64,000 nt of DNA, taken from contig JAZRHM010000029.1 in NCBI GenBank assembly GCA_045644765.1, positions 5,998-69,997 of the forward strand, given 5' to 3'. The notes beneath the pieces are model-generated. The model was not told the origin of the DNA and made no database searches. It worked only from the letters and a program-made list of their open reading frames with translations. Shown one piece after another: positions 24,589-34,537 of the stretch. The first letter of the stretch is position 1. Each line of letters starts with the position of its first letter. The DNA comes from JAFTYO01 sp045644765 (GTDB lineage: Bacteria > Pseudomonadota > Alphaproteobacteria > RF32 > CAG-239). The translations under genes and the position numbers were made by a program.

Positions 24589-25890
24589 TTGCAAGATACA
24601 ACAGTAAAAACAGATAATATTACCTGTGTTATATGTCCGATTGTTGCTGATATGGATAAGTCTATATCAGCACAAAGTCGTTTAAAAGAAGCAATAGGCT
24701 TATCGTTAGCAATTAAACTAAATATTGTATATTCTGATATTGTTAAGTTAAAAGTTGTTAAACCGGCAACATACTTTTCCAAAGGGTTTATTGAAAAAAT
24801 GCTCTCTATTATAGAAATGGAGCATATCACTTTGATGGTTGTTGATACATCTCTTTCTCCAATACAGCAGCGAAATTTGGAAAAAGAACTGAACATTAAG
24901 GTAATTGATCGCACTGCATTGATATTAGAAATTTTTGGGGAAAGGGCAAAGACAAGCGAAGGTAAGTTACAAGTAGAGTTAGCACATCTTACATACCAAC
25001 GTTCCAGATTAGTAAGAAGTTGGACCCATCTTGAGAGACAAAGAGGAGGTGCCGGATTTTTAGGAGGTCCGGGAGAAAAGCAGATAGAACTGGATAGGCG
25101 AATTATTGACGATAAGATTGTAAAAATAAAGAAAGAATTAGAAAAAGTCAAAAATACCCGAGAGTTGCAAAGAGGAAACAGACGTAAAGTTCCGTATCCG
25201 GTGGTCGCTTTAGTTGGGTATACAAATGCCGGAAAGTCTACCTTATTTAATAGCTTATCCGGAGCAGATGTTTTGGCTCAAGATATGTTGTTTGCGACCT
25301 TAGATCCTACTTTAAGAAAAATAAAGTTAGCATCGGGCAGAGAAGTTATTTTTTCTGATACCGTAGGTTTTATTTCAGATTTGCCTCATGAACTAATTAT
25401 GGCTTTTAGGTCAACATTAGAAGAAGTATTGGAAGCTGATATTATTGTTCATGTAAGAGATATTGCAAACGAAGATACTTCAGCACAAAAAAAAGATGTA
25501 TTGGAAGTTTTGGATAATTTAGGCTTAAAAGAAATTGAAACGCAAGCAAATTATATTGAAGTTTTAAATAAGATTGATTTGTTAAGTAAAGAAGATAGAC
25601 TGCTTTTAGAGCAAAAAATAGTAAATAAATCAAAAGAGGTCATCTTGTTATCAGCGGTCAGCGGTCAAGGTTGTAAAGAGCTTTGCTTAAAAGTAGATAA
25701 TATACTTTCATCAGCTTATAAGACATACACTTTATATGTTGATGTAGCTGATGGTAAATTGCAAGCGTGGTTACATAAAAATGCCATAGTTGTAGACAAG
25801 CAATTAGAAGAAGATAAAATATTTTTTGAAATTAAAATAGATGAAAAAAATTTTCAACGTTTAATAAAAACGTTTCCTGTTCAGATATAA
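24589..25890 (+). CDS. hflX: GTPase HflX (full-length copy)
   Basis: 433 aa, starting at TTG three bases after the hfq stop, so probably coupled. It has the HflX N-terminal domain (KPATYFSKGFIEKM, SPIQQRNLEKELNIKVIDRTA), the glycine-rich linker RGGAGFLGGPGEKQIELDRR and the G domain: GYTNAGKST, DTVGF, NKIDLL. HflX binds the ribosome and splits stalled 70S particles under stress. A second, truncated hflX lies at 62759-63868. Confidence 0.95.
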   Translation: MQDTTVKTDNITCVICPIVADMDKSISAQSRLKEAIGLSLAIKLNIVYSDIVKLKVVKPATYFSKGFIEKMLSIIEMEHITLMVVDTSLSPIQQRNLEKELNIKVIDRTALILEIFGERAKTSEGKLQVELAHLTYQRSRLVRSWTHLERQRGGAGFLGGPGEKQIELDRRIIDDKIVKIKKELEKVKNTRELQRGNRRKVPYPVVALVGYTNAGKSTLFNSLSGADVLAQDMLFATLDPTLRKIKLASGREVIFSDTVGFISDLPHELIMAFRSTLEEVLEADIIVHVRDIANEDTSAQKKDVLEVLDNLGLKEIETQANYIEVLNKIDLLSKEDRLLLEQKIVNKSKEVILLSAVSGQGCKELCLKVDNILSSAYKTYTLYVDVADGKLQAWLHKNAIVVDKQLEEDKIFFEIKIDEKNFQRLIKTFPVQI

Positions 25891-25986
25891 AAGTGCGCAT
25901 AATTTAGTTCTAAAATTATTGAAAAAATGCTTTTTGAAATTAAGTAAATCAGTGTTTTGGATATTATAATTTTAAGGAGAAAAAAT

Positions 25987-26568
25987 ATGACGCAAGGAGT
26001 TCGTTATCCGACTTTAGCATTTCAGACAGGTGGAGCAGGGCAAGCAAATGATGGTATTCCGCCACAACCGTTTGAAACATTTTGTTATGATTCAGCTTTA
26101 ATGCAGGCAAAAATTGAAAACTTTAATGTGGTTCCATATACTTCGGTTTTACCTAAAGAGTTATATGGAAATATTGTTAGCGTTGATAAGGTTGCAGATC
26201 AATTTAAGCATGGTGCTGTTTTGGAAGTAATTATGGCAGGACATGGTGCTTCAAGAGATGAGCATAAGGCAATTGCTACAGGTGTTGGTATTTGTTGGGG
26301 AAAAGATAAAAATGGTGAGCTTATCGGTGGATGGGCAGCTGAATATGTTGAGTTTTTTGATACCCAAATTGATGATGAGATAGCTCAGGGACATGCTAAA
26401 ATGTGGCTTAATAAATCTTTGAGGCATGAGCTTGAAATCAGGGGCGTAGAGCAACACAGTGAATTTGAAATGTTCCATAATTATTTAAATATAACAGAAC
26501 AATTCGGATATTGTTTAACATGTTTAGGCTTTTTAAACTTTGAATATGCTGAGCCTGCTAAAGTTTAG
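25987..26568 (+). CDS. aaxB: Pyruvoyl-dependent arginine decarboxylase, AaxB type
   Basis: 193 aa from the ATG at 25987, after AAGGAG. The core NFNVVPYTSVLPKELYG carries a Thr-Ser pair at the self-cleavage position; the Ser would become the pyruvoyl cofactor. The length and the Thr-Ser pair resemble Chlamydia AaxB rather than the Ser-Ser archaeal enzymes. It turns arginine into agmatine and consumes a proton. The next gene, 12 bases on, is an arginine/polyamine-type antiporter, so the pair fits the Aax acid-resistance or arginine-depletion module. Confidence 0.8.
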   Translation: MTQGVRYPTLAFQTGGAGQANDGIPPQPFETFCYDSALMQAKIENFNVVPYTSVLPKELYGNIVSVDKVADQFKHGAVLEVIMAGHGASRDEHKAIATGVGICWGKDKNGELIGGWAAEYVEFFDTQIDDEIAQGHAKMWLNKSLRHELEIRGVEQHSEFEMFHNYLNITEQFGYCLTCLGFLNFEYAEPAKV

Positions 26569-26580
26569 AAAGGAAAAAAT

Positions 26581-28062
26581 ATGTTAAAGAAAAAAAATCA
26601 GCATGAACTCACGGCGGAGAAAACAAACTCCGCCGGTTTAGGTGTTATGGCATTGGCAGCGATAGTTGTAAGTTCGATGATTGGCGGAGGTATATATTCT
26701 TTACCACAAAATATGGCGGCAGGAGCTTCAGCCGGAGCTGTGTTTTTAGCTTGGTTAATTACCGGCTTTGGTGTTTATTTTATAGCTAATACTTTTAGAA
26801 TTTTATCTGATATCAGACCAGATTTAACAGCAGGTATTTATATGTATAGTCGCGAAGGTTTTGGTCCGTATGTCGGGTTTACCATCGGATGGTCATATTG
26901 GTTATGTCAAATTTGTGGTAATGTCGGGTATGCTGTTATTACAATGGATGCGCTTAATTATTTTTTTCCACCGTATTTTGCCGGTGGAAATACAACATAT
27001 TCCATTATAGGTGGTTCTATTTTGATTTGGGGATTTAATTTTTTAGTATTAAAAGGTATAAAACAGGCAACTTTGATAAATTTTATAGGAACAATCGGTA
27101 AGATTGTACCGCTTTTATTATTCATCATTGTTATGGCATTTATTTTTAATAATAATAAATTTTCTTTTGATTTTTGGGGAGAAAATGCAGCAACCGTATC
27201 TAAGTTAGGTGGTTTGTCTGCCCAAATCAAAAGTACGATGCTTGTAACTTTATGGTCATTTATAGGTATCGAAGGTGCCGTTGTTATGTCACAGCACGCA
27301 AAAACACCCCAATCTGTAGGAAAAGCGACTTTACTTGGTTTTATCAGTTGTTTGGCTATTTATGTGATGTTATCATTGCTTCCATTCGGTTATATGAGCC
27401 AAGCTGAATTAGCATTGGTGCCAAATCCGTCAACAGCAGGAATTTTGGAAAAAGTGTTTGGTAAATGGGGAGCTATATTAATGAATGTCGGTTTGTTAAT
27501 TTCAGTGTTATCAAGTTGGCTTGCGTGGACAATGGTTACGGCGCAAATACCACAAGCTGCTGCTAAAAACGGAACTTTCCCAAAAGAGTTTGCAAAGGAA
27601 AATGAAAATAAAGCACCATCAGTTTCATTATGGATAACAAGTGCTATTATGCAATTGTTTATGTTATTGGTATTTTTTTCCAACAATGCATGGAATATGA
27701 TGTTGAGTATAACAGGTGTTATGGTGTTGCCGGCATATTTATCAAGTTGTGCCTATTTATGGAAAATATGTGAGGATCACGAATATCCAAAAAATACATA
27801 TATCAAACGTTCATATGCTTTGTTTTCAGGAATTATAGGCGCATTGTACTCTTTATGGTTAATTTATGCCGCCGGCTTACAATATTTACTCATGGCAGTG
27901 ATTTTTATGACAATAGGAATACCTGTTTATGCTTTGGCCAGTAAACAAAATGATCCTCAAAGAAAAATTTTTAGCAATAAAGAATTGGTGCTTGCAAGTT
28001 CTTTAGTGATTATTTCGATTATTGCCATATATGCAATGAGTACATCAATTGTGAAAATTTAA
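26581..28062 (+). CDS. aaxC: Arginine/agmatine antiporter-like APC transporter
   Basis: 493 aa with about 12-13 membrane helices. TM1 holds the APC signature VSSMIGGGIYSLPQNMAAG. Similar motifs occur in ArcD and AaxC-type exchangers of arginine with ornithine or agmatine. The partner decarboxylase directly upstream makes arginine-agmatine exchange the best guess. The outer-membrane porin AaxA of Chlamydia is not adjacent. Confidence 0.75.
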   Translation: MLKKKNQHELTAEKTNSAGLGVMALAAIVVSSMIGGGIYSLPQNMAAGASAGAVFLAWLITGFGVYFIANTFRILSDIRPDLTAGIYMYSREGFGPYVGFTIGWSYWLCQICGNVGYAVITMDALNYFFPPYFAGGNTTYSIIGGSILIWGFNFLVLKGIKQATLINFIGTIGKIVPLLLFIIVMAFIFNNNKFSFDFWGENAATVSKLGGLSAQIKSTMLVTLWSFIGIEGAVVMSQHAKTPQSVGKATLLGFISCLAIYVMLSLLPFGYMSQAELALVPNPSTAGILEKVFGKWGAILMNVGLLISVLSSWLAWTMVTAQIPQAAAKNGTFPKEFAKENENKAPSVSLWITSAIMQLFMLLVFFSNNAWNMMLSITGVMVLPAYLSSCAYLWKICEDHEYPKNTYIKRSYALFSGIIGALYSLWLIYAAGLQYLLMAVIFMTIGIPVYALASKQNDPQRKIFSNKELVLASSLVIISIIAIYAMSTSIVKI

Positions 28063-28090
28063 GTTTTTATCATTGTTTGACAAAAAATGA

Positions 28091-28119
28091 TTGACATGGT
28101 TTTGTAAAATTGGTATAAA
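28091..28119 (+). promoter_or_regulatory. Promoter of the solitary array-family relative
   Basis: TTGACA at 28091-28096 and TATAAA at 28114-28119 with a 17-bp spacer. A second TTGACA lies at 28077-28082. The array leader sequence is not conserved here. Confidence 0.65.
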
Positions 28120-28169
28120 ACATATAATAAAAAATAATTAAGGTAAAAATTATTCAAATACGTCTAATT

Positions 28170-28676
28170 ATGAAAACTAAAAGTTTGATGGCGCTTCTCA
28201 AGGAGAAAGACCTCGCTAAATTTGAAAATTTCCTTCAGATGATGGAACCTGGTTCAATTGCTTCAGAAGATGAAGTAGAGTTTTTCGAATGTGCCCCTGA
28301 TGAATGGAAACTTAAGTATCTTGATGTAAGTTATCCAGGTACTCAGGCTGAAAGAGTGATGATGGTAAAAGGATCTCCCGAAGTTTTGAAAAAAAGCTGT
28401 CGGTTGTGGAGTTTTTGGGAAGATAATGTGAAATGGGTGTTGGTGTCCGGTACACATGAGGTTTGTAAGACTGTTATATCAAGCCTTAATTCACGTCCCG
28501 GAACAGAAATTGAAATTCTGATGCTTAAACGAAATTCTCGAGAACTTTTAACTATGTGGCTCGAAAAGTATGAGTGCTTAGCTGAAGATTCCGAAAGACT
28601 TCTTCATGAAGACAGTAGTTTATTTATACTGAAAAACATGTATATAGAAGATCAAATAAGGAAAATGCCACACTAA
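28170..28676 (+). CDS. Diverged relative of the array repeat proteins
   Basis: 168 aa. The last third carries two recognisable repeats of the array type: EIEILMLKRNSRELLTMWLEKYE and CLAEDSERLLHEDSSLFILK. The first two thirds keep only the spacing of hydrophobic residues. There is no signal peptide. The gene is alone, with its own strong promoter and a terminator. It shows that the family has members outside the array. Function unknown. Confidence 0.65.
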   Translation: MKTKSLMALLKEKDLAKFENFLQMMEPGSIASEDEVEFFECAPDEWKLKYLDVSYPGTQAERVMMVKGSPEVLKKSCRLWSFWEDNVKWVLVSGTHEVCKTVISSLNSRPGTEIEILMLKRNSRELLTMWLEKYECLAEDSERLLHEDSSLFILKNMYIEDQIRKMPH

Positions 28677-28710
28677 ATCTCACACAGAGAAACTTGGAAA
28701 TTTTACACAA

Positions 28711-28744
28711 AAAGCCTCTCTTAAAAAAGAGAGGCTTTTTTGTG
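28711..28744. terminator. Bidirectional terminator
   Basis: AAGCCTCTCTT / AAGAGAGGCTT stem with A and T runs on each side, between convergent genes. Confidence 0.9.
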
Positions 28745-28753
28745 ATTATATGT

Positions 28754-31700
28754 TTATCGGGTAGTCTGTATTGGATTGGCACCCCTATTAATTACCATTT
28801 GATTTTGAGCGGTTTGAGAGTTTTGAGCTCTATGAACTTCTCCGTCTTTATCACGAATAAGACCATATTTTTCCATGATTGTAGCCGATCTTTCTTCATG
28901 ATTTGCCATGAATTTAGTTATGGCTTTTTGTTCAGATTCCGAAAAAGTTTCGCCACTATCAACTCTTGCTTTAAGGTCGCTATATATATCATCATTCATT
29001 AAGAGTGATTTAACTTCCATAACGCCTTTTGCACTAGTATTATCACCTAAGAGTGCTTTTGCGTCATTAAGATAATTTTGCTGATTGAATCCATATGTAG
29101 TATTTTCAGCTGATACATTGACCTTTATGCTATATGCTGCACCATCTCCCGTAACTCTGACATCATCACCCAGTTTGACTAAGTCACCCTTGTGATTATA
29201 TGTCATATGTTGTTCTTGTAGATTTTCTCTATGTTGTTGCATAAATTGTTTTTCTGCAAGGCCGAGAGGTTTGTTTTCTTGTTCTCTACTAAGTAAATCT
29301 TTGTACACAATGTCTTGAGCTTCAATTGTTGAAAGTCTTCCGTTTTCACAGTTCATATGAAACTGTCCTTTGCTATCAAAACTATAACTTACACCATGGT
29401 CACAATTCATTGTTTTGGTAGTTGCACAAACACGAGTAAGATTATTTTCACTGTCATGCGTTATACCATGTCGAGCAAGATCTTTTTCGTGTTGTTGCAT
29501 GAATGCTTGTTCACCTGCCGACAAATCTTCTTTATTTGTTAAGTTTTGATAAAGTTCATCACGAGCAATAAGTGTTTGCAACTCTGCAACAGTATTTGCT
29601 TCTCTGGTAGCCGAAAACATTTGATTTTGGTAATTTTCTCTTGTTACAGGCTCTCTTTCCGGTAATAAACTTTGTGCTTGTGCTTTCATATCTGCATCTA
29701 AGGTAAATTGTTGCTCAAAAACAACATTTCCATTTGCATCTTTAATCGAATATAAAGAACGACCATCGCCGTTTTCATTTATTTGGAAAGTGTTAGATGC
29801 TTTGTAAGAACTCAAATCAATATTTTCATTTGGTGATTGATTATCAACATGAGCCGGAACAGGTTGCTCTTGAACAGGTTGCTGTAATGATGAAACAGTC
29901 TGAGATGTCAGATTGCTTAATTCTTCTTTTGCAGGTAAGTCATATTTTGCATCTAAGTCAGTATACAGTTTATCATGCAATGCTTGTAAGTTTGCTATTT
30001 GCGGAGCTTGTTCCTCGTTAAATACGACACCGTTTGCGGCTTGTTGTGTTACATCTTGTAATACGGCATCGTAATACATTAATAAGCTCAAATCTTTTAC
30101 AGCTTGCGGATCGTTACCGACTGTTTGTTTTGCAACATCTTCAAATGTTTGTAAACTGATACCTTCAATATGCATATTATTATTTTCATTAAAGCTTACA
30201 ATGTTGTTATTGGTTAACGTTTCAGCCGGAGAAGAATCGCGTCCATGAATATAATCAAGCATTTGATCTGTATAATTGTCGAGAGTTTCTTGTGGCGGCA
30301 AGTTATATTTTGCGCTTAACTCTTGATAATATGTATCATAACTTGTTTTTAATTGTGCTAATCTTGCTTCTTGCATATCGCTTAATTCTACACCATTTGC
30401 TATTTGTTGTTCAACATTTCTTATTTCGGCATTTTGAAGTAATAAACTGCTTACATCAGCAAGGGCTTCTTGGTTTTCAGTTCCGACCATTTGTGATGCA
30501 GGACCTACGAACAGGTCTATATCCATACCTTCGGGAATGAAAACTGTATCATTTGAAATGTTGTACCCTTGAGATTGATTTTCATGTTGAATGTCAAAAA
30601 GAGGTAAGCTGGCATGAGCTGTTAAATCTTGTTGTGATGGTAAGTTATATTTTTCACTAAACGTATTATATGAATTATTATATGATTCTTTTATCTGTAA
30701 TAATGCAGCAGCTTGTTCATCATTTAACTCTAAACCATTTGCTAATTGCTGATCAACATTTTGCAATATTGCGTTTTGATACAGTAAAAAGCTAACTTCT
30801 TCGACTGCCTGAGGATTGTTGTCTCCTACAAGCTGTTTGGCGGTGTTCTCAAATGTTTCAGCTGTCATGCCTTCCGGAACAAAAACTCGGTCATTGCTAA
30901 CTTGATAGCCCTGTATTTCATAATTTACAGATGAACCATCTTGGTTTGATTCTAAACCAGAACTGCCATTGTTTTGTGTGTTATTCTCTGTATTTGTTTG
31001 TGTACTGGTTTTAGTTGTTTCAAAAGGTCTGTCGCCTTCATAATTTCCTCTATCGGAATAGTCATTCATCAAATTGCCAAGTTTTGCAAATTGTTCATTG
31101 GTCATATTCGGGATTTGTGCTTCATGCATGCGAGTGTTTTGAAAATCAATACCCAGTGCTTCTGAAACATATTTAGGCGATTGTTCCATAGCCATAGCAA
31201 GCTTATAAGCAAACTCTTCTTTGCTTTCGATACCTTCAGGGAGTTTGATTTCGCCGCTATCAATTCTGGAATATAAACTATCAACGTTTTCTTTTCCTAA
31301 AAATTGATTGGCTCGATTATCCCAAAATTGGGTGTCTTTTGCAGAAACTTCAACGGTGGCAGAGCCTTGTTCTTGAGCCTCTTGCCTTTCAATATCATTG
31401 AGTATTTGTGTGATAATAGAATCATTTCCTTGCAGTGGAACAGAATCATTTCCTTGCAGTGGAACTGAATCGCTTGCTTGCAGTGGAACAGAATCACTTG
31501 CTTGCAGTGGAACAGAATCACTTGCTTGCAGTGGAACAGAATCGCTTGCTTGCAGTGGAACAGAATCACTTGCTTGCAGTGGAACAGAATCGCTTGCTTG
31601 CAGTGGAACAGAATCGCTTGCTTGCAGTGGAACTGAATCGCTTGCTTGCAGTGGAACAGAATCACTTGCTTGCAGTGGAACAGAATCATTTCCTTGCAGT

Positions 31701-34375
31701 GGAACAGAAGCATTTCCTTGCAGTGGAACAGAATCATTTACTTGCAGTGGAACCGAGTTATTTATCTCAGTATTTGCAAAGTAAGGAGCGGCAGCTCCTG
31801 CAACTACGTTTCCTCCCACTATACCAAAGGTAAAAGAAACAATAGAAACACCAGCAGCTTTAAAACCTGCTGCAACTGCATTTTTTTGTTGATCTTTAGG
31901 AAGATTTTGGTTTTGTTCTTTTACTTGTTTATATGCGTCATATCCTTGTTTACATGCTCCGGCAAATGCAAGTCCAAAACCATATGCTGCTTTTGCAAAT
32001 TTGGTAAGTTTATCGGGATTTACACCAAGGGCCTGAACAGCTGAAAATCCAACAGTGGAGGCACTTCCAATTATACTTAAAACACTGAGCTTATTATTCC
32101 AAGCATATGCTCCAAATGACAAATCTTTACCGGTTTGGGCTTTTAATGCTTCTTTTTCATGTTTATAATTTTTAACGAAAGAATAAATATGTTTTGCACT
32201 TGAAACTGTTGCAAGAGCAGCAACTGCAGGCGAACCATACATTGCAGCAATGCTGTATGCAGTACCCATTGCAACTGATTTGCCGATATTTTTTATAACG
32301 GTATATTTGGTGCCATATCTTTGGGTACATTCTTTATCAAATTTTTCAATTTTATCTTTGATGTCAGCTAATTTTTCTTTAAGACCCGGGCGTCTTCCTT
32401 CTGTTTGATTGACAGCAGCTGTGTTTCTGTTAGATTGAGCAGCAAAATAGCCGATACAAGAAGATTGATTGATGTCTATTTTGCCGTTACCTTCAAAGAA
32501 TTTTTGTAAATTTATATCTTCTTTAGGTGCACCTTTGGCTGCTCTATCGGCAACAACAACACCAAGAATATATTTATTTAAGCGTTCACTATATTCTTTG
32601 GCAAAAGCTTTATCATCAATTGTTTGACCGGCAGGTGTTATGTTTGCCAAATATGTCTCAGTTTCAATTCTGGCAAGTTCTTTTAATTTTGCAATTTCAC
32701 TGTCGGGAGTGTTTTGTTTGATATCTGAACGTCCAAACATTTGTATATCTGATTTAATGTTTATCTTATCAAGATATTTAGCCGTTTCAGCCATCTCAGG
32801 ATAAAGAAGAGTTGTGCCTCTTACTTCCAAAAAGGCATTCAATTTTTCTTTATTTGCTTTAACTAGTTCATCATCAGGATATACTTTTGCAAGTTCTTCT
32901 AAAACAAATTTACAATCGCCATAAATTTCCGGATTTTCCTGAAGCTTAAAATTATATAAAGTTTCTCCTTTAGCTTTTTCAAGAATTTTTGCTTTATCTT
33001 CTTCAGACAGATTTTTAGTGCGTAATGCACCTGCATATTTATGAAAATCTAACGAGATATCGTATTCATTTTCTTTCCAATTTTTTAATTGCTCAGCTGT
33101 CCAAGGTTTTTCTTTAGGCTCTTCAATTGAAACAAAAAAGTCAATTTTATCTAAATTTTTGATAGCATCTATATTTTGAGCAATTTGTTCTTCAGATTGC
33201 ATGTGAGCGTCATCAATACCATACTCTTCTTCAAAAGAGGTAATATCTGAATTAACATCTTCTAAAGCTTTCATAATTTCTTTATCAGGTTCTTTGTTCT
33301 CAGATGATGAAAATTCACGTAAAATATCGCGCCATATGTATTTTTCATCATAATCAAGCATTAAAGCTTTGCCACTGTTTACTTCTGCAGCTTTTTGCGC
33401 AACAGCTTTTTCAATTGCTTCCAAAACTTTAGGTTTATCTTCTTCACTAATATTTGTGGCATGATATTTTATAAGCTTTATATCAGCTAATTGTTTTTTC
33501 AGATTATGTTTTAAGAAATGCTCATCCATATAACCTTCAACATTAAATGAAGGTTTTTTATCCTCGGAATTTTCTTCTGAAGGAGTGTCAGTCGGTTCAG
33601 AATCATTGTTGCCGGTGTTTTGTAGTTCGGCTAATCGTGCATTTGCTTTTTCGGCAAAATCAAAATGCCCTTTTTCGGAATAATATGCAACAAGTGTTTG
33701 CAAATCTTCTGCAGTGGTTTTTTCTTTATCTCCTTCCATTTTCATAAAAGCCTTATCAGCTAATGCAATTTCTATATCTCTGATAGCACTTTCTTCTTCT
33801 GTGAGTTCTTCGTTGTTTTGTATTTTTTGAGTAATTTTTTCTACAGCTTCCCCATCTTTTTGCAAAACTTCTTTGTGTAAATTATACGTATCGGTTAAAG
33901 ATATTTCTTGAAGAGCCGTTAATCGATCTTCTACAGGCATTGAAGCCAGACTTTCTAATGTGACAGGTGTGTTTGTTTCCGAAGGAATTTCGAAATCAAA
34001 TTGAAAGTCATTCGGTGTTACATTATCCATATTTTGTATCAGGTCATCAATATCGCCTCTTATTCTTGACAAGTCAGCATTAACGCCTGATATTTGTGTA
34101 TTATCTGCTATCCAACCTTGTAAAACTAATAAATCTTCTTTTGGTAATGATTGTAAATTAGCAATCTTTTCATTAATCAGTTCTATTTGTCTTGCGTTTA
34201 TTTCTCCGATAACTTCTTGGATTGCATCAGTTCTTTCGTTAAAAGGCTTATTATCTGCTTCTTGGCATAATCTGTCAAATGCGGTTAAAGACATATTAGA
34301 TAAACCTTCTGCTCTTTTTTCCTTTGTTAAAGAAGTTAAAGAATCCAAGTTTACGTTATCTAAAAATATTTCCAT
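28754..34375 (-). CDS. Giant repeat-rich protein (1873 aa)
   Basis: Start ATG at 34375, eight bases after GGAGA; the longer frame to 34447 lacks support. No signal peptide. Residues 1 to about 700 are acidic, helical and coiled-coil-like. Residues about 720-930 hold several hydrophobic segments (for example VAALATVSSA, GLAFAGA, IVSFTFGIVGGNVVAGAAAP). A 14-unit octapeptide repeat ASDSVPLQ follows. The C-terminal half contains three copies of a roughly 115-residue module (each with PEGM...V..NPQAV...LLxQNAxLxNVxQQxANG) and a duplicated roughly 60-residue module around GEQAFMQQHEKDL and AEKQFMQQHRENL. A surface or secreted effector role is possible but unproven. Confidence 0.85.
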   Translation of the reverse strand: MEIFLDNVNLDSLTSLTKEKRAEGLSNMSLTAFDRLCQEADNKPFNERTDAIQEVIGEINARQIELINEKIANLQSLPKEDLLVLQGWIADNTQISGVNADLSRIRGDIDDLIQNMDNVTPNDFQFDFEIPSETNTPVTLESLASMPVEDRLTALQEISLTDTYNLHKEVLQKDGEAVEKITQKIQNNEELTEEESAIRDIEIALADKAFMKMEGDKEKTTAEDLQTLVAYYSEKGHFDFAEKANARLAELQNTGNNDSEPTDTPSEENSEDKKPSFNVEGYMDEHFLKHNLKKQLADIKLIKYHATNISEEDKPKVLEAIEKAVAQKAAEVNSGKALMLDYDEKYIWRDILREFSSSENKEPDKEIMKALEDVNSDITSFEEEYGIDDAHMQSEEQIAQNIDAIKNLDKIDFFVSIEEPKEKPWTAEQLKNWKENEYDISLDFHKYAGALRTKNLSEEDKAKILEKAKGETLYNFKLQENPEIYGDCKFVLEELAKVYPDDELVKANKEKLNAFLEVRGTTLLYPEMAETAKYLDKINIKSDIQMFGRSDIKQNTPDSEIAKLKELARIETETYLANITPAGQTIDDKAFAKEYSERLNKYILGVVVADRAAKGAPKEDINLQKFFEGNGKIDINQSSCIGYFAAQSNRNTAAVNQTEGRRPGLKEKLADIKDKIEKFDKECTQRYGTKYTVIKNIGKSVAMGTAYSIAAMYGSPAVAALATVSSAKHIYSFVKNYKHEKEALKAQTGKDLSFGAYAWNNKLSVLSIIGSASTVGFSAVQALGVNPDKLTKFAKAAYGFGLAFAGACKQGYDAYKQVKEQNQNLPKDQQKNAVAAGFKAAGVSIVSFTFGIVGGNVVAGAAAPYFANTEINNSVPLQVNDSVPLQGNASVPLQGNDSVPLQASDSVPLQASDSVPLQASDSVPLQASDSVPLQASDSVPLQASDSVPLQASDSVPLQASDSVPLQASDSVPLQGNDSVPLQGNDSIITQILNDIERQEAQEQGSATVEVSAKDTQFWDNRANQFLGKENVDSLYSRIDSGEIKLPEGIESKEEFAYKLAMAMEQSPKYVSEALGIDFQNTRMHEAQIPNMTNEQFAKLGNLMNDYSDRGNYEGDRPFETTKTSTQTNTENNTQNNGSSGLESNQDGSSVNYEIQGYQVSNDRVFVPEGMTAETFENTAKQLVGDNNPQAVEEVSFLLYQNAILQNVDQQLANGLELNDEQAAALLQIKESYNNSYNTFSEKYNLPSQQDLTAHASLPLFDIQHENQSQGYNISNDTVFIPEGMDIDLFVGPASQMVGTENQEALADVSSLLLQNAEIRNVEQQIANGVELSDMQEARLAQLKTSYDTYYQELSAKYNLPPQETLDNYTDQMLDYIHGRDSSPAETLTNNNIVSFNENNNMHIEGISLQTFEDVAKQTVGNDPQAVKDLSLLMYYDAVLQDVTQQAANGVVFNEEQAPQIANLQALHDKLYTDLDAKYDLPAKEELSNLTSQTVSSLQQPVQEQPVPAHVDNQSPNENIDLSSYKASNTFQINENGDGRSLYSIKDANGNVVFEQQFTLDADMKAQAQSLLPEREPVTRENYQNQMFSATREANTVAELQTLIARDELYQNLTNKEDLSAGEQAFMQQHEKDLARHGITHDSENNLTRVCATTKTMNCDHGVSYSFDSKGQFHMNCENGRLSTIEAQDIVYKDLLSREQENKPLGLAEKQFMQQHRENLQEQHMTYNHKGDLVKLGDDVRVTGDGAAYSIKVNVSAENTTYGFNQQNYLNDAKALLGDNTSAKGVMEVKSLLMNDDIYSDLKARVDSGETFSESEQKAITKFMANHEERSATIMEKYGLIRDKDGEVHRAQNSQTAQNQMVINRGANPIQTTR
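31419..31754 (-). repeat. 24-bp minisatellite, 14 units, in the giant gene
   Basis: TTGCAGTGGAAC recurs every 24 bases from 31430 to 31742. It encodes SVPLQ plus variable (A/G)(S/N)D. Nine central units are nearly identical (AS type) and the edge units are more diverged (GN type), as in arrays that grow by slippage. The unit is a multiple of three, so length change keeps the frame. Confidence 0.95.
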
Positions 34376-34499
34376 TATATATCTCCAAAAGAATGATTTT
34401 AAGTCAATTGTGGTTAGTCTAACACCTTTTTTATGTTTTTGCAACAAAAAACTGCTTATTTTGTCAAAATTTTGTGTGACATTTTTGTTACATAAATAT

Positions 34500-34534
34500 T
34501 AAAAAAACTCTCGATTTTGAGAGTTTTTTTATAA
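34500..34534. terminator. Terminator between the giant gene and the CBS protein gene
   Basis: ACTCTCGATTTTGAGAGT hairpin with A and T runs. It would end the minus-strand gene at 34538-35866. Confidence 0.8.
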
Positions 34535-34537
34535 GAT

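Noticed and set aside
31419..31754. CRISPR-like regular repeats
   Set aside because: Units are contiguous with no spacers and keep a coding frame.
31297..32044. Overlapping long frames on both strands across the giant gene's repeat
   Set aside because: The 24-bp unit is a multiple of three and stop-free in several frames, so these are by-products of the minisatellite.
34376..34447. 24-residue extension of the giant protein
   Set aside because: It lacks a ribosome site, whereas the ATG at 34375 has GGAGA at good spacing.
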